Origin: Adineta vaga
Taxonomy: Eukaryota > Rotifera
DNA length: 64,000 nucleotides
Assembly: GCA_021613535.1 (NCBI GenBank)
Contig: CP075493.1
Coordinates: forward strand, 1-64,000
Direction: 5' to 3'
Below are positions 46,443-58,308 of this stretch, piece after piece. The notes beneath the pieces were generated by a model. It did no database searches, was not told where the DNA came from, and saw nothing but the letters and a program-made list of their open reading frames with translations. Every line of letters starts with the position of its first letter. Positions within the stretch are counted from its first letter, which is position 1. The position numbers were made by a program, and so were the translations under genes.

Positions 46443-47387
46443 ACGGAATTAGGAGTACACAGGAGATCATAGGAGAGAAAGAAGAGGAAATATGAAAAAC
46501 CTAGAAAATGGTAAGAGAGAATTGGAGAGAAAAGAGCTGGGAATGAGTATAGCAGAGTAATAAGAGAAAAAAGAGAGGTCTAGGAGAAAATAGGAGAGAA
46601 TTGTGGCAGAATGTTCGGCCCACTAGTCTAAGCCGACGAAACCGTATCCGAGACCGGCTTTGGAAAGTTTGCGACATCGATTTTGTTGTTGGGAGAGTAT
46701 TGTCTGGGGATAATAAGGACACCGTTTAAAATTGGACCAAAGATATAATTGAGTAGGGGAATTAGAGCGTATTTTCCCTCGACTGAAGCTAGAGTGATTT
46801 GCGGAGAAATCGATAATATGTTTACCTGTCTGTCCAAGATCATAGAAACATTGAGGTCGAAAAGATATCTGATTCGCGAATTTTTGTGGAAGAGATCGGA
46901 TAGGTTTGGAACGTCAGGAAATCCGATGGTGCCATTAGTTTCTCGAAACTTCCATCTCTGTTTTCTCAGTCCAGAGATGGCCCCCAGTCCGAACTCATGA
47001 AACCTTAGGAGAGTTGATTGAAGGTAATAGAGATCGGGAAATCCGATGGTATTATGGACTTCACATTACTCTTCTCTTTCCCGCTATTAGTTAAACTATA
47101 TTAAGAGAATGTCTGCTTCTAATTAATCATGCGATAATAATAGACAGATGATGCATAAGCTTAGAAAAAGTGAGAATCAGTGGTTAGAAACGGCGAGTCG
47201 AGAGTGGTGGACCGAAGGGACACCGTCGAATGACGAGCCGCTGTGTGTATGACTCGATGTCACTAATGTGTGCGCACAGGATCACCGGAGATTTCATGGA
47301 AGCCTGCCTCAACTCATCCAATACAACGGTCCAATCCCAGAAACCATTCCAGATATCACAGTACAGGTACTTATGAGAGTAGGTCGC
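46443..47387. other. Intergenic stretch with a purine-rich segment
   Basis: 46450-46600 consists of GGAGAGAAAAGAG-like units. A minus-strand frame at 46843-46628 (INILSISPQITLASVEGKY...) and the overlapping plus-strand frame match nothing I recognise and are probably not genes. Confidence 0.4.
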
Positions 47388-48133
47388 GGGTATTATTAAT
47401 TTATGCTAACAGCACAAACACTCACATCTCGATGAGTTATGACGGCAAACACCCACTTTTTCTCACTTTTAAGAGAGATAGACCCCCAACAAAGCGAAAA
47501 AATCGCCCTTCTCAGCGCAAACACCCAATATCACTCTTATATGTCCTGACAAACACCCACAGAATTGTAAAATCTGCATTATTGAAAGTACAAGTGGTAT
47601 CCACCCATCAAGTAGTAAGGACCTGGGTGAACGTCTAGGTGGGATTCAAATGGGTCTCAAATTACTGCGCCAAAGTAGACAAGCACTTCCGTATTTCCTT
47701 CCATGATGTCCCAACATACATTAACACTTACTGGCTACCAAACTAACCCTTCACTTAGTATGAACACGTCCATTCATATGTCCAGTCATTCTGATAAGGT
47801 CCGTACCCATTCAACCTCATGAGTCGGTGTGGATATCATGGAAAGGAATACGGAAGTGCTTGTCTACTTTAGCGCAGTAATTTGAGACCCATATGAATCC
47901 CACCCAGACGTTCACCCAGGTCCTTACTACTTGATGGGAGGATACCACTTGTGCTTTCAATAATGCAGATTTTGCAATTCTATGAGTGTTTGTACTGAGA
48001 AGGGCGATTTTTTCGCTTTGTTGGGGGTCTATCTCTCTTAAAAGTGAGATAAGGTGGGTGTTTGTAGCAGTGACCGATATGCGATCTTAAAAAGTTGGGT
48101 GTTTGTGCTGTTAGCATCAAATAGTAATACCCG
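47388..48133. mobile_element. Fold-back element of the CTAACACCCA family, copy 2
   Basis: About 746 bp with arms of about 330 bp ending CGGGTATTA...TATGCTAACA. It shares the terminal and order-of-motif pattern of 31888-32965, but the subterminal motif is mostly AAACACCCA instead of TAACACCCA. No coding capacity. Confidence 0.82.
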
Positions 48134-50137
48134 TACGTCGCCGTGGTTTATTACTGGAATCTAGCGTTTCATTAACTGATCCACGTAGCTGACTATATAC
48201 TTGTCTAAACAGATAAGACGAAAGTTGTGTCAAACGAGTGAGAATTGATCGGGAAGGAGAATTAGCATAATCTCAGAAGACTTGTGACAATGAGCACCTC
48301 TAGTTGCATCAATTGTAAAGAGGATCAGGATGTGGATGTCAGCGGCTTTCTAACCGATGGGTTGGTTTTATATAGTACCCTCAAGATGTGACTACACAAA
48401 AGTGGCAGGAACCTCTTAGTCGTTTACGGTTCATTTTTCGGACGACAATGATGCATGACTGACGATTATCATAGAAATGGCTAACAATGATTAATGCATA
48501 TAGAATTGTCTCCTGCGGGATCCACATCGCGAACCCAAAGAGCAGATAGCGAACGCGTTCAGTTAGAAAACAACAATTGTGGCGAAAGAACTAGGAATAT
48601 AAACACGCTAAAATTTCTCACTTTGGCGATCAAACAGTATTAATCCGCATATCTACTAATCAGATCTCTAGAAAAGAAGAGAACGGTTGTTTTTCCAGAG
48701 TGTTTGTTTATAACTCTTCGGAGGAATGGTACGGTAGCATGTGACGTTAGGATGTGCATAGTGATGTACACATTTTCGTGTGATGCTACTGATAAGGTAT
48801 ATGTACGATTACGATCGGTTTTGTAGAAAAGGAAGTAAAGAGAGCTCAAGTTGGTTCGTGTGCACCCGTTTGCATGTGTGCTCAAGCAAACGAGAGACGT
48901 GTTTTTTTAGTGCGAGGTGTTTGTGCAGTTCATAGAGCAGTACCAAAAACAGAGAAAGCGCTTTTTTGAGGGTGTGAACTCTTTGAATCATCGAACATGA
49001 TGCAGAAGAGTGGGAAACATTTCAACAAACTATACAGTAAGTAATCATAAGCGTGCGTCTTCATGATATGTTCTGCAAGTACACCAAGCACCATCAGTCG
49101 AGGGGGAAGCGAGACTCTTCGGCGAGCGTTACTTGTTAATTCTTGCTTTATGAGCACTACTTGTCATTTGATGTTCGATCCGGTCGGACTGGGAGAATAG
49201 CTAGTACGACTGTATCCAGTCGCCTAATTCTGAACTGGAACTGATGCATTCATAGTATAATGCATGAAAAATTTCTCCAATTTACTGAAGCTAATCCTGG
49301 TAGACATTTATCGAATGATTTTCACGAATTTTGTAACATTTCTTTGACAGTGATAAAAAAGTCGCTCTAGACTAACTTTCCTATAGTGCATCGAAATGGG
49401 CTAAGAATTGTGGTTCGACAGTTTCGAAACATACTCTATCTAATGGACCTAAAAGATCGAGAAGTAATTTTTCGTCTACTGCCTTATATATGGGGGTGAT
49501 CCTCAGGCTTTTCATGAGCCATCTCTTATATACTGAAATATATTTAAACGACATTCAAAAATTGTATTCAAGTCCTCGTTCCTCTCACATTTTATTTCAA
49601 TTTCAAATGAAAGACTGTCGTAATTCTGGAAAAAGCGTTTGCTTCTTTTGATATAAACTGGTACCACATATTGTAACAGATGTAAAAAGAGAGTTTTTAT
49701 TAGATCACTTACCTGAATGATTTCAACGGATATGCCGAAGCTATGTTTGTCGGTATGTCTTTCTCAAGAGTTAGAATTGCAAATGCCACGAACCGTTTCT
49801 CCTAGTGGTCGATAATATATTAGAGAAAAATTCACTTAAGAAACTGAGCCAATACAGTTTACAGACAAAAAAAGAGATACAATATAACCTATGTATAGTG
49901 AACTCTCATGGGACTATTTAAACTTGTCCACTATAAGGAGGTGTCGAGTTTGTAGTGGTTTTTAATTTTTTCTTAAGAAACGTTGTTGCTGTTTCTGTGG
50001 ATACTAAAATCTCTCTGTAGTATTTTTAGAAAAGAATCGTTCTGATTACAGTTAGATCACCAGTAATTGAGAATTACTTTCAATATCAATTATCAAAACA
50101 TTTTAATTTCATTAGTTGTTTTCAAAAAAATTACTTA
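48134..50137. other. Intergenic stretch, no gene recognised
   Basis: Three overlapping minus-strand frames between 48640 and 49157 are short, lack known motifs and are not convincing. No repeat structure noticed. Confidence 0.4.
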
Positions 50138-50385
50138 CAGTCGCGGCCAGAAGTCTGACCCCATTTTTTTGTTTTACGTTTGTACAAAAGCCGTGCAACA
50201 TTCTTTTTAATTCATCTGTAGACTTGTGTAGTTAAGGCAAAGTGCTATCCATCTAGATGTGGAGCCAATATATACCTAGCACTTTATTTTTACTACACAA
50301 GTCTATATACGAATTAAAGAGAATGTTACGCATTTTTTGTACAAACGTAAAACAAAAAATGGGGCCAGACTTCTGGCTGCTACTG
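50138..50385. mobile_element. Tc1-like miniature element
   Basis: A 248-bp palindrome flanked by TA (50136-50137 and 50386-50387). The ends CAGTCGCGGCCAGAAGTCTG and CAGTAGCAGCCAGAAGTCTG are of typical Tc1 style, with CAGT termini. No transposase. Confidence 0.88.
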
Positions 50386-52288
50386 TATCATACTTTGTTT
50401 GGACGTTTTGGCATCGATATAAAGATGAGCCATTTTTCACTCATTGCCTCTCTTTTTGTTCTATTCTGACTAGTGTGTTCAATTAGTATCTGGTTTTTAA
50501 TAATCATTGACTTTTATTGCTTGCTTTTTCTTGCTATTTTGCAGTATGTTCGTCATGAGAATTGGATTGGTGCGAGTGGTGTCACATATCCCACAGATCG
50601 GGGATGCACCCCAACTCTCGAAACTAACTCGACTGATGGCAAGTCGCTTGATCTATATATATTACATAAATGTTTGCCGAAGATGTCCACAGTTTCTTAG
50701 TAAAGATTTTATTATTAGAAAAAATTCAATTCTTTTGGTTTCTTAGAAACATTGGTTCTCTGCACTTTTTATTTCAGAGACTCAAGATAGAACGAAACCT
50801 TTTCTCATCAAGCAATAGTACATGAGATTAACTATAAACATCATCGGAAGTTTTGCGATTTTATCAATCATTGAGCTTTTCTGCGTATCTAAATAATTAT
50901 TCTCACAATGGAAAAGAGTGAATAGTTAAGCTGATATCCACTGTATAGAGATTATTCACTACAGAGGGATTGAAGAAAAGTGTCTACAGTCCAGAATGTA
51001 CAGGTGTCCATTTTAGAGAGATGTTCACATAAGGAGGTTTTGCTGTATCTCCGCTGTGTTTCAAATACAAATACAGAAGATAATAAAGCAGAACTAAAGA
51101 ATAATAGCGTATATATTACTGGTGACAGATTTTGATATGATCTGTCTTAGAACTTTCCAGGTCATGCTGTTCAAATATACCAGAAGAAAACCAAAATCAT
51201 TATGCATGAAGAAAGTAATTATTTTAGCAGCCAATATACATAAAGAAAATCCTTTGTTGGATTTCTTCATATTTTTGTAGACATTAGTATTTTGTTTACA
51301 GTAAAATGTTTACCGATAAAACTTTAGCCATCTATAGCACATAAACTCTAGTTTCTAGCATATTTTGAATGGAAAGTTTTCAAATATCACTCATATTCAG
51401 GACATAAAGTACCGAATTCGAAACATAAAGTTAAATCATCCGAAAAAGTTGAAAGAAACTGAATTTTATAGTGTTACTGATCGTTTATGAAGATAATAAT
51501 AAAACTTTTCGGCCATAACTAGTTTTACTATGAAGAGATATCATTTAGATTGTATAGACTACACATAATAATATACTGGTAGCTCTCTTAAAATAATGTC
51601 GAAAAGGTGCTCAGAATAAAAGGAGAATATATTAATACACTGGTTTTTATTTAAACAAGCGGATTTGAAATACATGTGTGAGAAATAGATGTTTGTGTGA
51701 TTGCTGTGATTATTGATGCATTAATCGCTTTTCTTTCACCATAACAAGAGAAAATTATCAACCCGCCATATTGATAAATCATTATACGCCGTTTGTAGTT
51801 ATTCACATAGGTTATAAGAGAGCAGTGCGGAGCTTACTTATCTTTGCAGTGACAAACTGGACCAAAAGAATAATAACGTTTGTGAGTTAAATCCATCATA
51901 GTTATCATTAAAGCTACCAAAATTCTGTGCTTAAGTGAGGGTACGGATGCTAATTACAAGCCCGTATCTGTGAAGCAGAGTGAATTTATAGAAGTACTGG
52001 AATAGTCGCTTTGGTCTCGAATATTTTTCGATTTTTTTCTATGAGATGAGCCAACATGAATCAATTGAGTAGTACAGGATCTTCCACGATGGTGGCCTTT
52101 ACTAAACCCAGCTACTCTAAATAGAGTGCATAACTTGTTTATTCGATTGATTTGTGTAAAAGAATCATTGGAAATTACAATGGTTCGGAACCTATACTGA
52201 TACGCAATTAAAAAATCTTTGAATGAAATAGTTGTGTTTTTAGCTTTAATTGCTATTAATACCTAATCGACAATCGATTTGAATTCCT
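50386..52288. other. AT-rich upstream region of the MIO-enzyme gene
   Basis: No gene recognised. Two overlapping short plus-strand frames (50473-50746) have no known motif. The promoter of the downstream gene should lie in its last part. Confidence 0.4.
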
Positions 52289-55200
52289 ATGGAAAAGAAA
52301 ACAATCATACTATATGGTGACCGTCTCACATTAGATGATTTGGTGTCCATCGCTCGCTGTCGTAGTGCCGTTCAGTTGACTGACAATGAGAATATAAAAA
52401 ATCGTATGAACAGATCAATAGATATTATACAAAATATTGTGAAAAATAACTTGCCATTGTATGGTGTCACTACTAGCTTCGGTGGTCTTGCAAAAAATAC
52501 TATCTCGGGGCAATATGCGGATGAACTGCAAAGCAACCTCATTTTAGCATTGAACATGGGCGCCGGTCCGACTTTACCTCTTGAAACTATTAGAGCTGCA
52601 ATGGTTTTACGCGCTAATGCACATTTAATTGGAGCATCAGCTATTCGTCGAATATGGGATGAACGTCTGATTTTATTCTTGACTAAGAATGTGACTCCAT
52701 TAGTGCCTGAATTCGGATCAATAGGAGCATCAGGTGATCTCGTTCCTATGTCATATATTGCGGCGGCTCTTGGTGGCAACGATAATCGAATCCTTGTCGA
52801 TTTTGATGGTAAAACTATGAGTGCGCCAGATGCTTTAACTATATTAAATATTGAATCGCTAACATTTGTACCAAAAGAAGGATTAGCCATGGTGAATGGC
52901 ACAAGTGTCATGGCTGGTTCTGCAGCTCTTGTTACTTACGATTTTGCAAAATTATTTGCCGCTACTCTTCACGTTCATGCTATTGCTATTCAAGCACTTG
53001 TCGGTGGCAATCAATCTTTTCATCCATTTGTGCACCATGTCAAACCTCATCCTGGACAAGTAAATAAGATATTATCTTTTTTTGCACCTCCCGTCATTTA
53101 AGATTAGAAATCACAACAAATTAATCTTATAAAGCGAAAACGTTCTGCTGTAGATTAGTAGAATAGTAAAATGTAATCTAGATTTTGTTTAGAGCGGTCT
53201 GATTATCGCAAATTTTAATGATGTTACATTTTGCTAATTACTGTCTGCTCATTTTTCAAAACGAAAAGACTGTTGTATATTCTAGATTCAGCTAGATTCT
53301 TGTTCTTTCAGCCGTTTGTTGGAGCTGATGTAAGAATAGAAAATCATAATACGATTCCGTAGACACTTTAGTGTTTTCGAAACGAAGATAATGTTTGATT
53401 ACAGATGCTGGAAGTCATTGGTTACAATAACCCCAAAATGGTGGTATACGGTTACTCAATATGCCGGATATCTTTGTGTAACCAAAATCGTGACCGAGCA
53501 CAAACTGTAGAGTATCTGTTTGATAGACGTGATATTAGGGCTATATGCAACACTATCGTATATGAATCATATCTGAAACTAAACCGGCTGAGTTTCGTCG
53601 GTCTTTTACCGGTGTTTTAAAGTTTTCAGCCACTGAACTTTACGTACTTTAACCCTTTTTAAGAATTTCCATTGCATTACTAGACAGCAAATATAGTCCT
53701 AAAAGTTTTCCATTAATAAGATTCAATTGTAGTTGAGAACTGTAGCTCTAAATGTTTTATTTATCCTTTTATTAGAGGCTCATATCAGATCGAATGAATA
53801 TATTATAGTCAAAAGTCAGCCAACTTTTATTAGAGAATGTCAATTGAAACTGAAAGCTTTTCATCGAGGATGTCCGGCAGGATAGGGGGAGGGTTACCTA
53901 CCTTAAGTATTGGAAAATTTTGTTGGTTTCGTTCGTTAATTTTTGAAATGTTTACAAGAAGTTTTAAAAATTGGCAATATCCGCTTCCCAATATTTTCAA
54001 TTTCGGGAAACCGCTATTTTCACCGTAAAAAATATTGGAGCCATCCGTATGCAGGAGTTTTAGCTAACTTTTACAGAACTTGGACAGCTATCAATATTCA
54101 GGGTATACTTTCATAGTGGAATATTTTAAAAATGTTATCTTTATTGTCGAAATCTTTGTGACTTATAGCATTATATAACCCTAATAATATTTGATATTCA
54201 CAAATTCTAATTAAAAAATCTAATATAAAAACCTCACATATTAGTTCACCTTTTCTTTCTCGATATAATTCATTGCACAGCAGATACGACTAACTCATAG
54301 ATTATGTGCTCAGTCGCAATCACGAATTTCGATAAAATTTGACTCATGTGTAACTTTAAGGGAGATAAAAAAATGCCTGAAGTTTCATCTTCTAAAACCC
54401 TTCTATCGTTGAGATATAAGAACAGCGGTGGAGGTATTCTAGGAACAAAAATTAAGAGGAAATGACAGTAATCATAGCAGCACGCGTACATTGTATACTG
54501 CGCCATTCTTCAGCAAACGATTTTAGTCATGAATTTTTCCTAGTGTATATTATTGTCGACGCTCTGCATACTGACACAATCAAAATCCTTTTCGACGTAC
54601 TAAGCGATACAGAAGTACTTAATAGATTCTAGATATAGTGCTCTATACAATTCTATCTTGTGAGATACTGTTTGATTAAAAGTCGGGAGCCTTTTAACGA
54701 AAGCAATAATCACTTGCTGAGAACGGGAAAAAAGTAAAAGAGGTGTTTGGAATTTGTGAAGAAATGTTCTAGTTTCTTTCGTGTCTGTGCAAAGACCTAT
54801 CTTAAAAGGCTCAAATTTTGGATGTAGGATTTTTTATAGGCTCTTCCATGTTCGATAATAAAATGAACACGCCAAAAGTTTTCGTGTTACTAGATGTTTT
54901 TAGCGAGCCATGGATTGTCTGTCAACTTAAAAGTATTAATATGAATTCGTATGTTATAACCAAAATTAACCGTTGCATTTGGTTCAACAAAAACGAACCA
55001 AATCCTACCTTTAGTTTCTTGTGGTTGGAGAAAAAAACTAACACTTATGTTTTATTGACAGGTTGATATAGCTAGTATTATGCTTGATCTTCTCGACGGC
55101 TCCAAACTTATCAGCGACAACCTTGACGCTAATCTAACGCAGGAAAACGTGGATCGGCTCATTCAAGATCGATATTCTATTCGATGTTTACCGCAATTTT

Positions 55201-56673
55201 TAGGTCCCATGCTAGAAACACTACGTGATGTTACTCGAACACTTGAAATTGAAATGAATTCGGCTAATGATAATCCTCTGGTTGATGTTAGTACATCCAA
55301 AGTATATCGTGAGTATAAACTCGGTATAGATACAGAATGTTTCAAAAAGTCTGCTCGAATTGAACAATTGTAACAAACACTAGAGAATATTTATATAAAT
55401 ATGACTTTGAAAAACGCTCGACAAAACGAGTAGCCGGATATTCGCCAATAGGACTTTCGCTATTGGCGAACGTCCACTAATCTTTCGCCAATATACCTTC
55501 TCTACTTTCGCCAATTGACGAAAGTCTATTAAAATTGCGCTAGTATTGGCGAAATTCTATTAATCTTTCATTTATATGGTTATAAATTTGGTATCGAGTA
55601 AAGATATCATCGTTTGTTAGATTCTACTGCACATATGTTAGTACGTTTTAATAATGTCACTCAACTTTTGCCAATATTGGCGAAAGTTCATAGGATTCTT
55701 GTCAGTTTATGTTGGGACATTCGCCAACTGGCGAAAGTTTACAGATTTACGTGATCAATTATCAACATATTATAAAACGCATGAAGCAGCCTGAGTCAGA
55801 TGGTTCAAAAAGTGATATCAAAAGGCGGTGGGGATATCGATGTACCAATAGATGCGTAGAGTTTCAGATGTATCCATGACTTATTTTGAAGGCAGAAAGT
55901 CTTATTAACAAAGAGCTGATATCAGTTGAGAGTCAATGATATCATGATTCGCTGCCAATTATAGCCATGTAGGTAACTTCTTGGGAGAACTCTTACGTAT
56001 GATGTCGATGGATCGTCTTCGTCAATCCATAGGTTTAATGGCTAAACATTTGGATGTTCAAATAGCTCAATTAGTTACACCTGAATTTAGCAACGGTCTT
56101 CCTTCGTGTCTTATTGGCAATCAAGATCGTCCAGTTAATATGGGACTGAAAGGACTGCAGTTGTGTGGAAATTCGATAATGCCATATTTACTGTTTCTTG
56201 GTCAACCAATGGCCGATAGATTTGCTACTCATGCTGAACAATATAATCAGAACGTAAATTCTATGGGACTTACATGTGCCCAACTCGCTCGTCAATCGGT
56301 AAATGTCATGAATCAATATATCGCCGTTTGTCTTCTATTTGTCGCTCAAGCAGTTGATTTACGTGGTAAAATTCATTTTAACACTTATGATCCACGTTTG
56401 TATCTTTCGACCTCCACGGTGCAAACGTACGAAGCTGTTCGAACCATCGTTCAGGCTGAGATTGATTCGTCACGTCCGTACTTATGGGATGATGGTGACC
56501 GTGCAGTAGACAAAGATATTGCTAAACTTGCTGGTTCGTTGGTGGACGAAAATTCACCTCTGGTTGCAGCTTTACATTCTACCGTTAAACAACTTCGTCA
56601 TTCCAAAATAAAACCTGACTCTTCTCTAACCAAAATATGCGATTACGGGAGTAATACGACAAACGGATCTTAG
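52289..56673 (+). CDS. MIO-dependent aromatic amino acid ammonia-lyase or aminomutase
   Basis: Eliminates ammonia from an aromatic amino acid, or shifts the amino group to the beta carbon, using the MIO group formed from an internal Ala-Ser-Gly. Three exons, 52289-53059, 55062-55308 and 55973-56673, join in frame (GQ/VDIAS phase 0; VY-R-NFLG phase 1) to 572 residues, the usual family size. Seen: YGVTTSFGG (catalytic tyrosine loop), GSIGASGDLVPMSYIA (MIO triad), NGTSVMAGSA, QDRYSIRCLPQFLGP, NSANDNPLV and EQYNQNVNSMG. The last motif has Gln where histidine ammonia-lyase has Glu, so a Phe/Tyr-type enzyme or aminomutase is more likely. The introns, 2002 and 664 bp, are unusually long for this window. 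Lyase versus mutase cannot be settled from these motifs. Confidence 0.88.
53060..55061 (+). other. 2-kb intron of the MIO-enzyme gene
   Basis: Donor GTAAAT at 53060, acceptor ACAG at 55058-55061. Contains short frames (for example 53405-53620, 54818-55066) without recognisable motifs. Probably swollen by old insertions. Confidence 0.7.
55309..55972 (+). other. Second intron with clustered TTGGCGAA motifs
   Basis: A 664-bp intron, donor GTGAGT, acceptor TGTAG. At 55438-55745 about ten half-sites of TTGGCGAAAG or its complement CTTTCGCCAA occur, several as head-to-head pairs (at about 55506, 55672 and 55722). The end of the intron carries one copy of a direct repeat shared with 57001-57091. 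Confidence 0.75.
55755..55842 (+). repeat. Direct repeat, copy 1 (in intron 2)
   Basis: About 88 bp beginning TTTACAGATTTACGTGATCA, nearly identical to 57000-57091. Compared with the second copy it has one extra A and lacks two bases near its end, so the peptide frame is broken here. Confidence 0.85.
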
Positions 56674-56999
56674 TACTTTCAGAACGATTCGGTCGTTCAA
56701 GGAAAATAGCTTCAACATATGAATTGTGATATGCGTTCATGCTTAATAAGTGCTTTCATTGATCTTTCTAGTATATACACCCCTTTTTCTGTTAGTTGTG
56801 TCATTACATAGTAGGCTTTTTACCGCATAGAATTGAACAGTTAGTCGAGTTTTTTCCTGTATTACATCCATTGCGCAATAATAACGAAATAGAGAGGTGA
56901 AATTTTAATCTTTTTTTACATTCTTTTCGTGGTGTGATTATTCATTCTTTCTGTTCATTTGCATGAAGAGTAAGGATGTGAGTCAATAAACGAAAACAA

Positions 57000-57091
57000 A
57001 TTACAGATTTACGTGATCAATTATCAACATATTATAAACGCATGAAGCAGCCTAAGTCAGATGGTTCAAAAAGAGTGATATCAAAAGGCGG
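57000..57091 (+). repeat. Direct repeat, copy 2 (downstream of the MIO gene)
   Basis: About 90 bp. In one frame it reads TDLRDQLSTYYKRMKQP and on to KRVISKGG, which looks like a piece of a real protein although I cannot name it. Copies 1 and 2 flank exon 3 of the MIO gene at a distance of 1.25 kb. Confidence 0.85.
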
Positions 57092-57239
57092 TATTTGAGA
57101 TAATATTTGAAATGTCAATAGAACATGCCTATTTGATTTACAAAGAAAATTATGATACAAGCCATACGACCAAGGGCGAAAGGTGGATCGCATGTATCGC
57201 TGATACGGTTGTGGTACGTACGAGACCAAAGATACCATG

Positions 57240-58016
57240 GTGACACATATTTTGAAGGCACCCTAGAGTTCTCATGTTCTATATTTTGCGGACACCCTCG
57301 GGTCTGCAGGTGGTATTTTATGGGATAGTATAGAGGCTTGGTATTTTGTTTACTCTCCTTATTCGGACCAAAATTAGAATTTAAAGCCTTTCATTTATGA
57401 AGTTATAAGTTCCAACGACAGCTTTTCTTGCCTTGAATAATTTTCATCCTCACTTCAAGATTCAATTGTGACACGCACAAAAGCATCTTAAAGTAAATAA
57501 ATCAAACTCTTCATTTTTGTCCGAAAGACGTAGAAAAAGTGATGGTAGTTTCGTAAGCATCATTTTTATAGATATTAGTCCTTTACGAACTCGCGATGCT
57601 GCATCCACATTCCTATGCGGTCTGTACACCGTATTTTCTGTTCCAATATACATTTACTCTAAATATTGAAAGGATCTTTCTATAAACACAAAAAGCACCT
57701 GCTAAAAGTAAGATATCTATTCAAAGATAATTTAATACGAAAAAGTAACACGAGTCTTTTCTTAGATTTTTATTTGAATAGTTGTGCATCGGAATGTGCG
57801 GCGTCAGTTACAATACTGAAAAAGCTGAAATTGCTACACTAATACTGACCATCGGTGATCACTGACATCGACAGCACTGGAACACCGGTGTTTTTGTATT
57901 CCTGACCACTGATGCACTGATATTCTCGGTGCACTGATGATGTCAGCGACGCTGATTTCACTGACAGATTAATGTTGATGTTTATTGCTTGTAATTCCTA
58001 GGCGGAGCATCATAAC
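57240..58016. other. Intergenic stretch with CACTGA microrepeats
   Basis: 57838-57985 contains many CACTGATG / CACTGACA units (ATCACTGACATCGACAGCACTG and similar). No gene recognised. Confidence 0.45.
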
Positions 58017-58308
58017 ATATTTTATACGAATCATTGGAATATGCTGAATAGTTTTATTAGTTGAGAGACTAGATCAGCTGGACAGTGTGTCGAATGTATT
58101 TTTGCGTATTTTTCTTATGAATGGCTCGACCATATGTTATACTCTATGAGAGAATTCGTAAAACTTCATTTTTTATGATTATTCGATAGAATATGTAGTC
58201 ATTCGCAAGCAAAAATTCGAAAAATATATTTGACAGACTGTCTAGCTGATCTAGTCTCTCGGCCAATAAAACTACTCAACATATCCCAATGTTTCGCATA
58301 AAGTGTGT
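58017..58308. mobile_element. Fold-back element, about 290 bp
   Basis: Arms of about 95 bp containing TAGTTTTATT and GAGAGACTAGATCAGCTGGA and their complements, with 10 to 15 percent divergence between arms, so this is an older insertion. No coding capacity. Confidence 0.75.

Noticed and set aside
48640-49157. Three overlapping minus-strand frames as a possible gene split by frameshifts
   Set aside because: No conserved motif, no consistent reading across the overlaps, and no homology recognised.
52372-52911. 179-codon minus-strand frame opposite exon 1 of the MIO enzyme
   Set aside because: It lies entirely antisense to a strongly supported exon and has no known motif; it is a shadow of codon usage on the other strand.
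55438-55745. Possible CRISPR array from the TTGGCGAAAG repeats
   Set aside because: Repeats are too short, change orientation and have irregular spacing; the setting is a eukaryotic intron.
40445-56673. A tight biosynthetic gene cluster of acyl-CoA synthetase, MIO enzyme and NRPS
   Set aside because: Distances are large, orientations differ, and the acyl-CoA synthetase looks like an ordinary mitochondrial ACSF2; proximity alone does not support a cluster.
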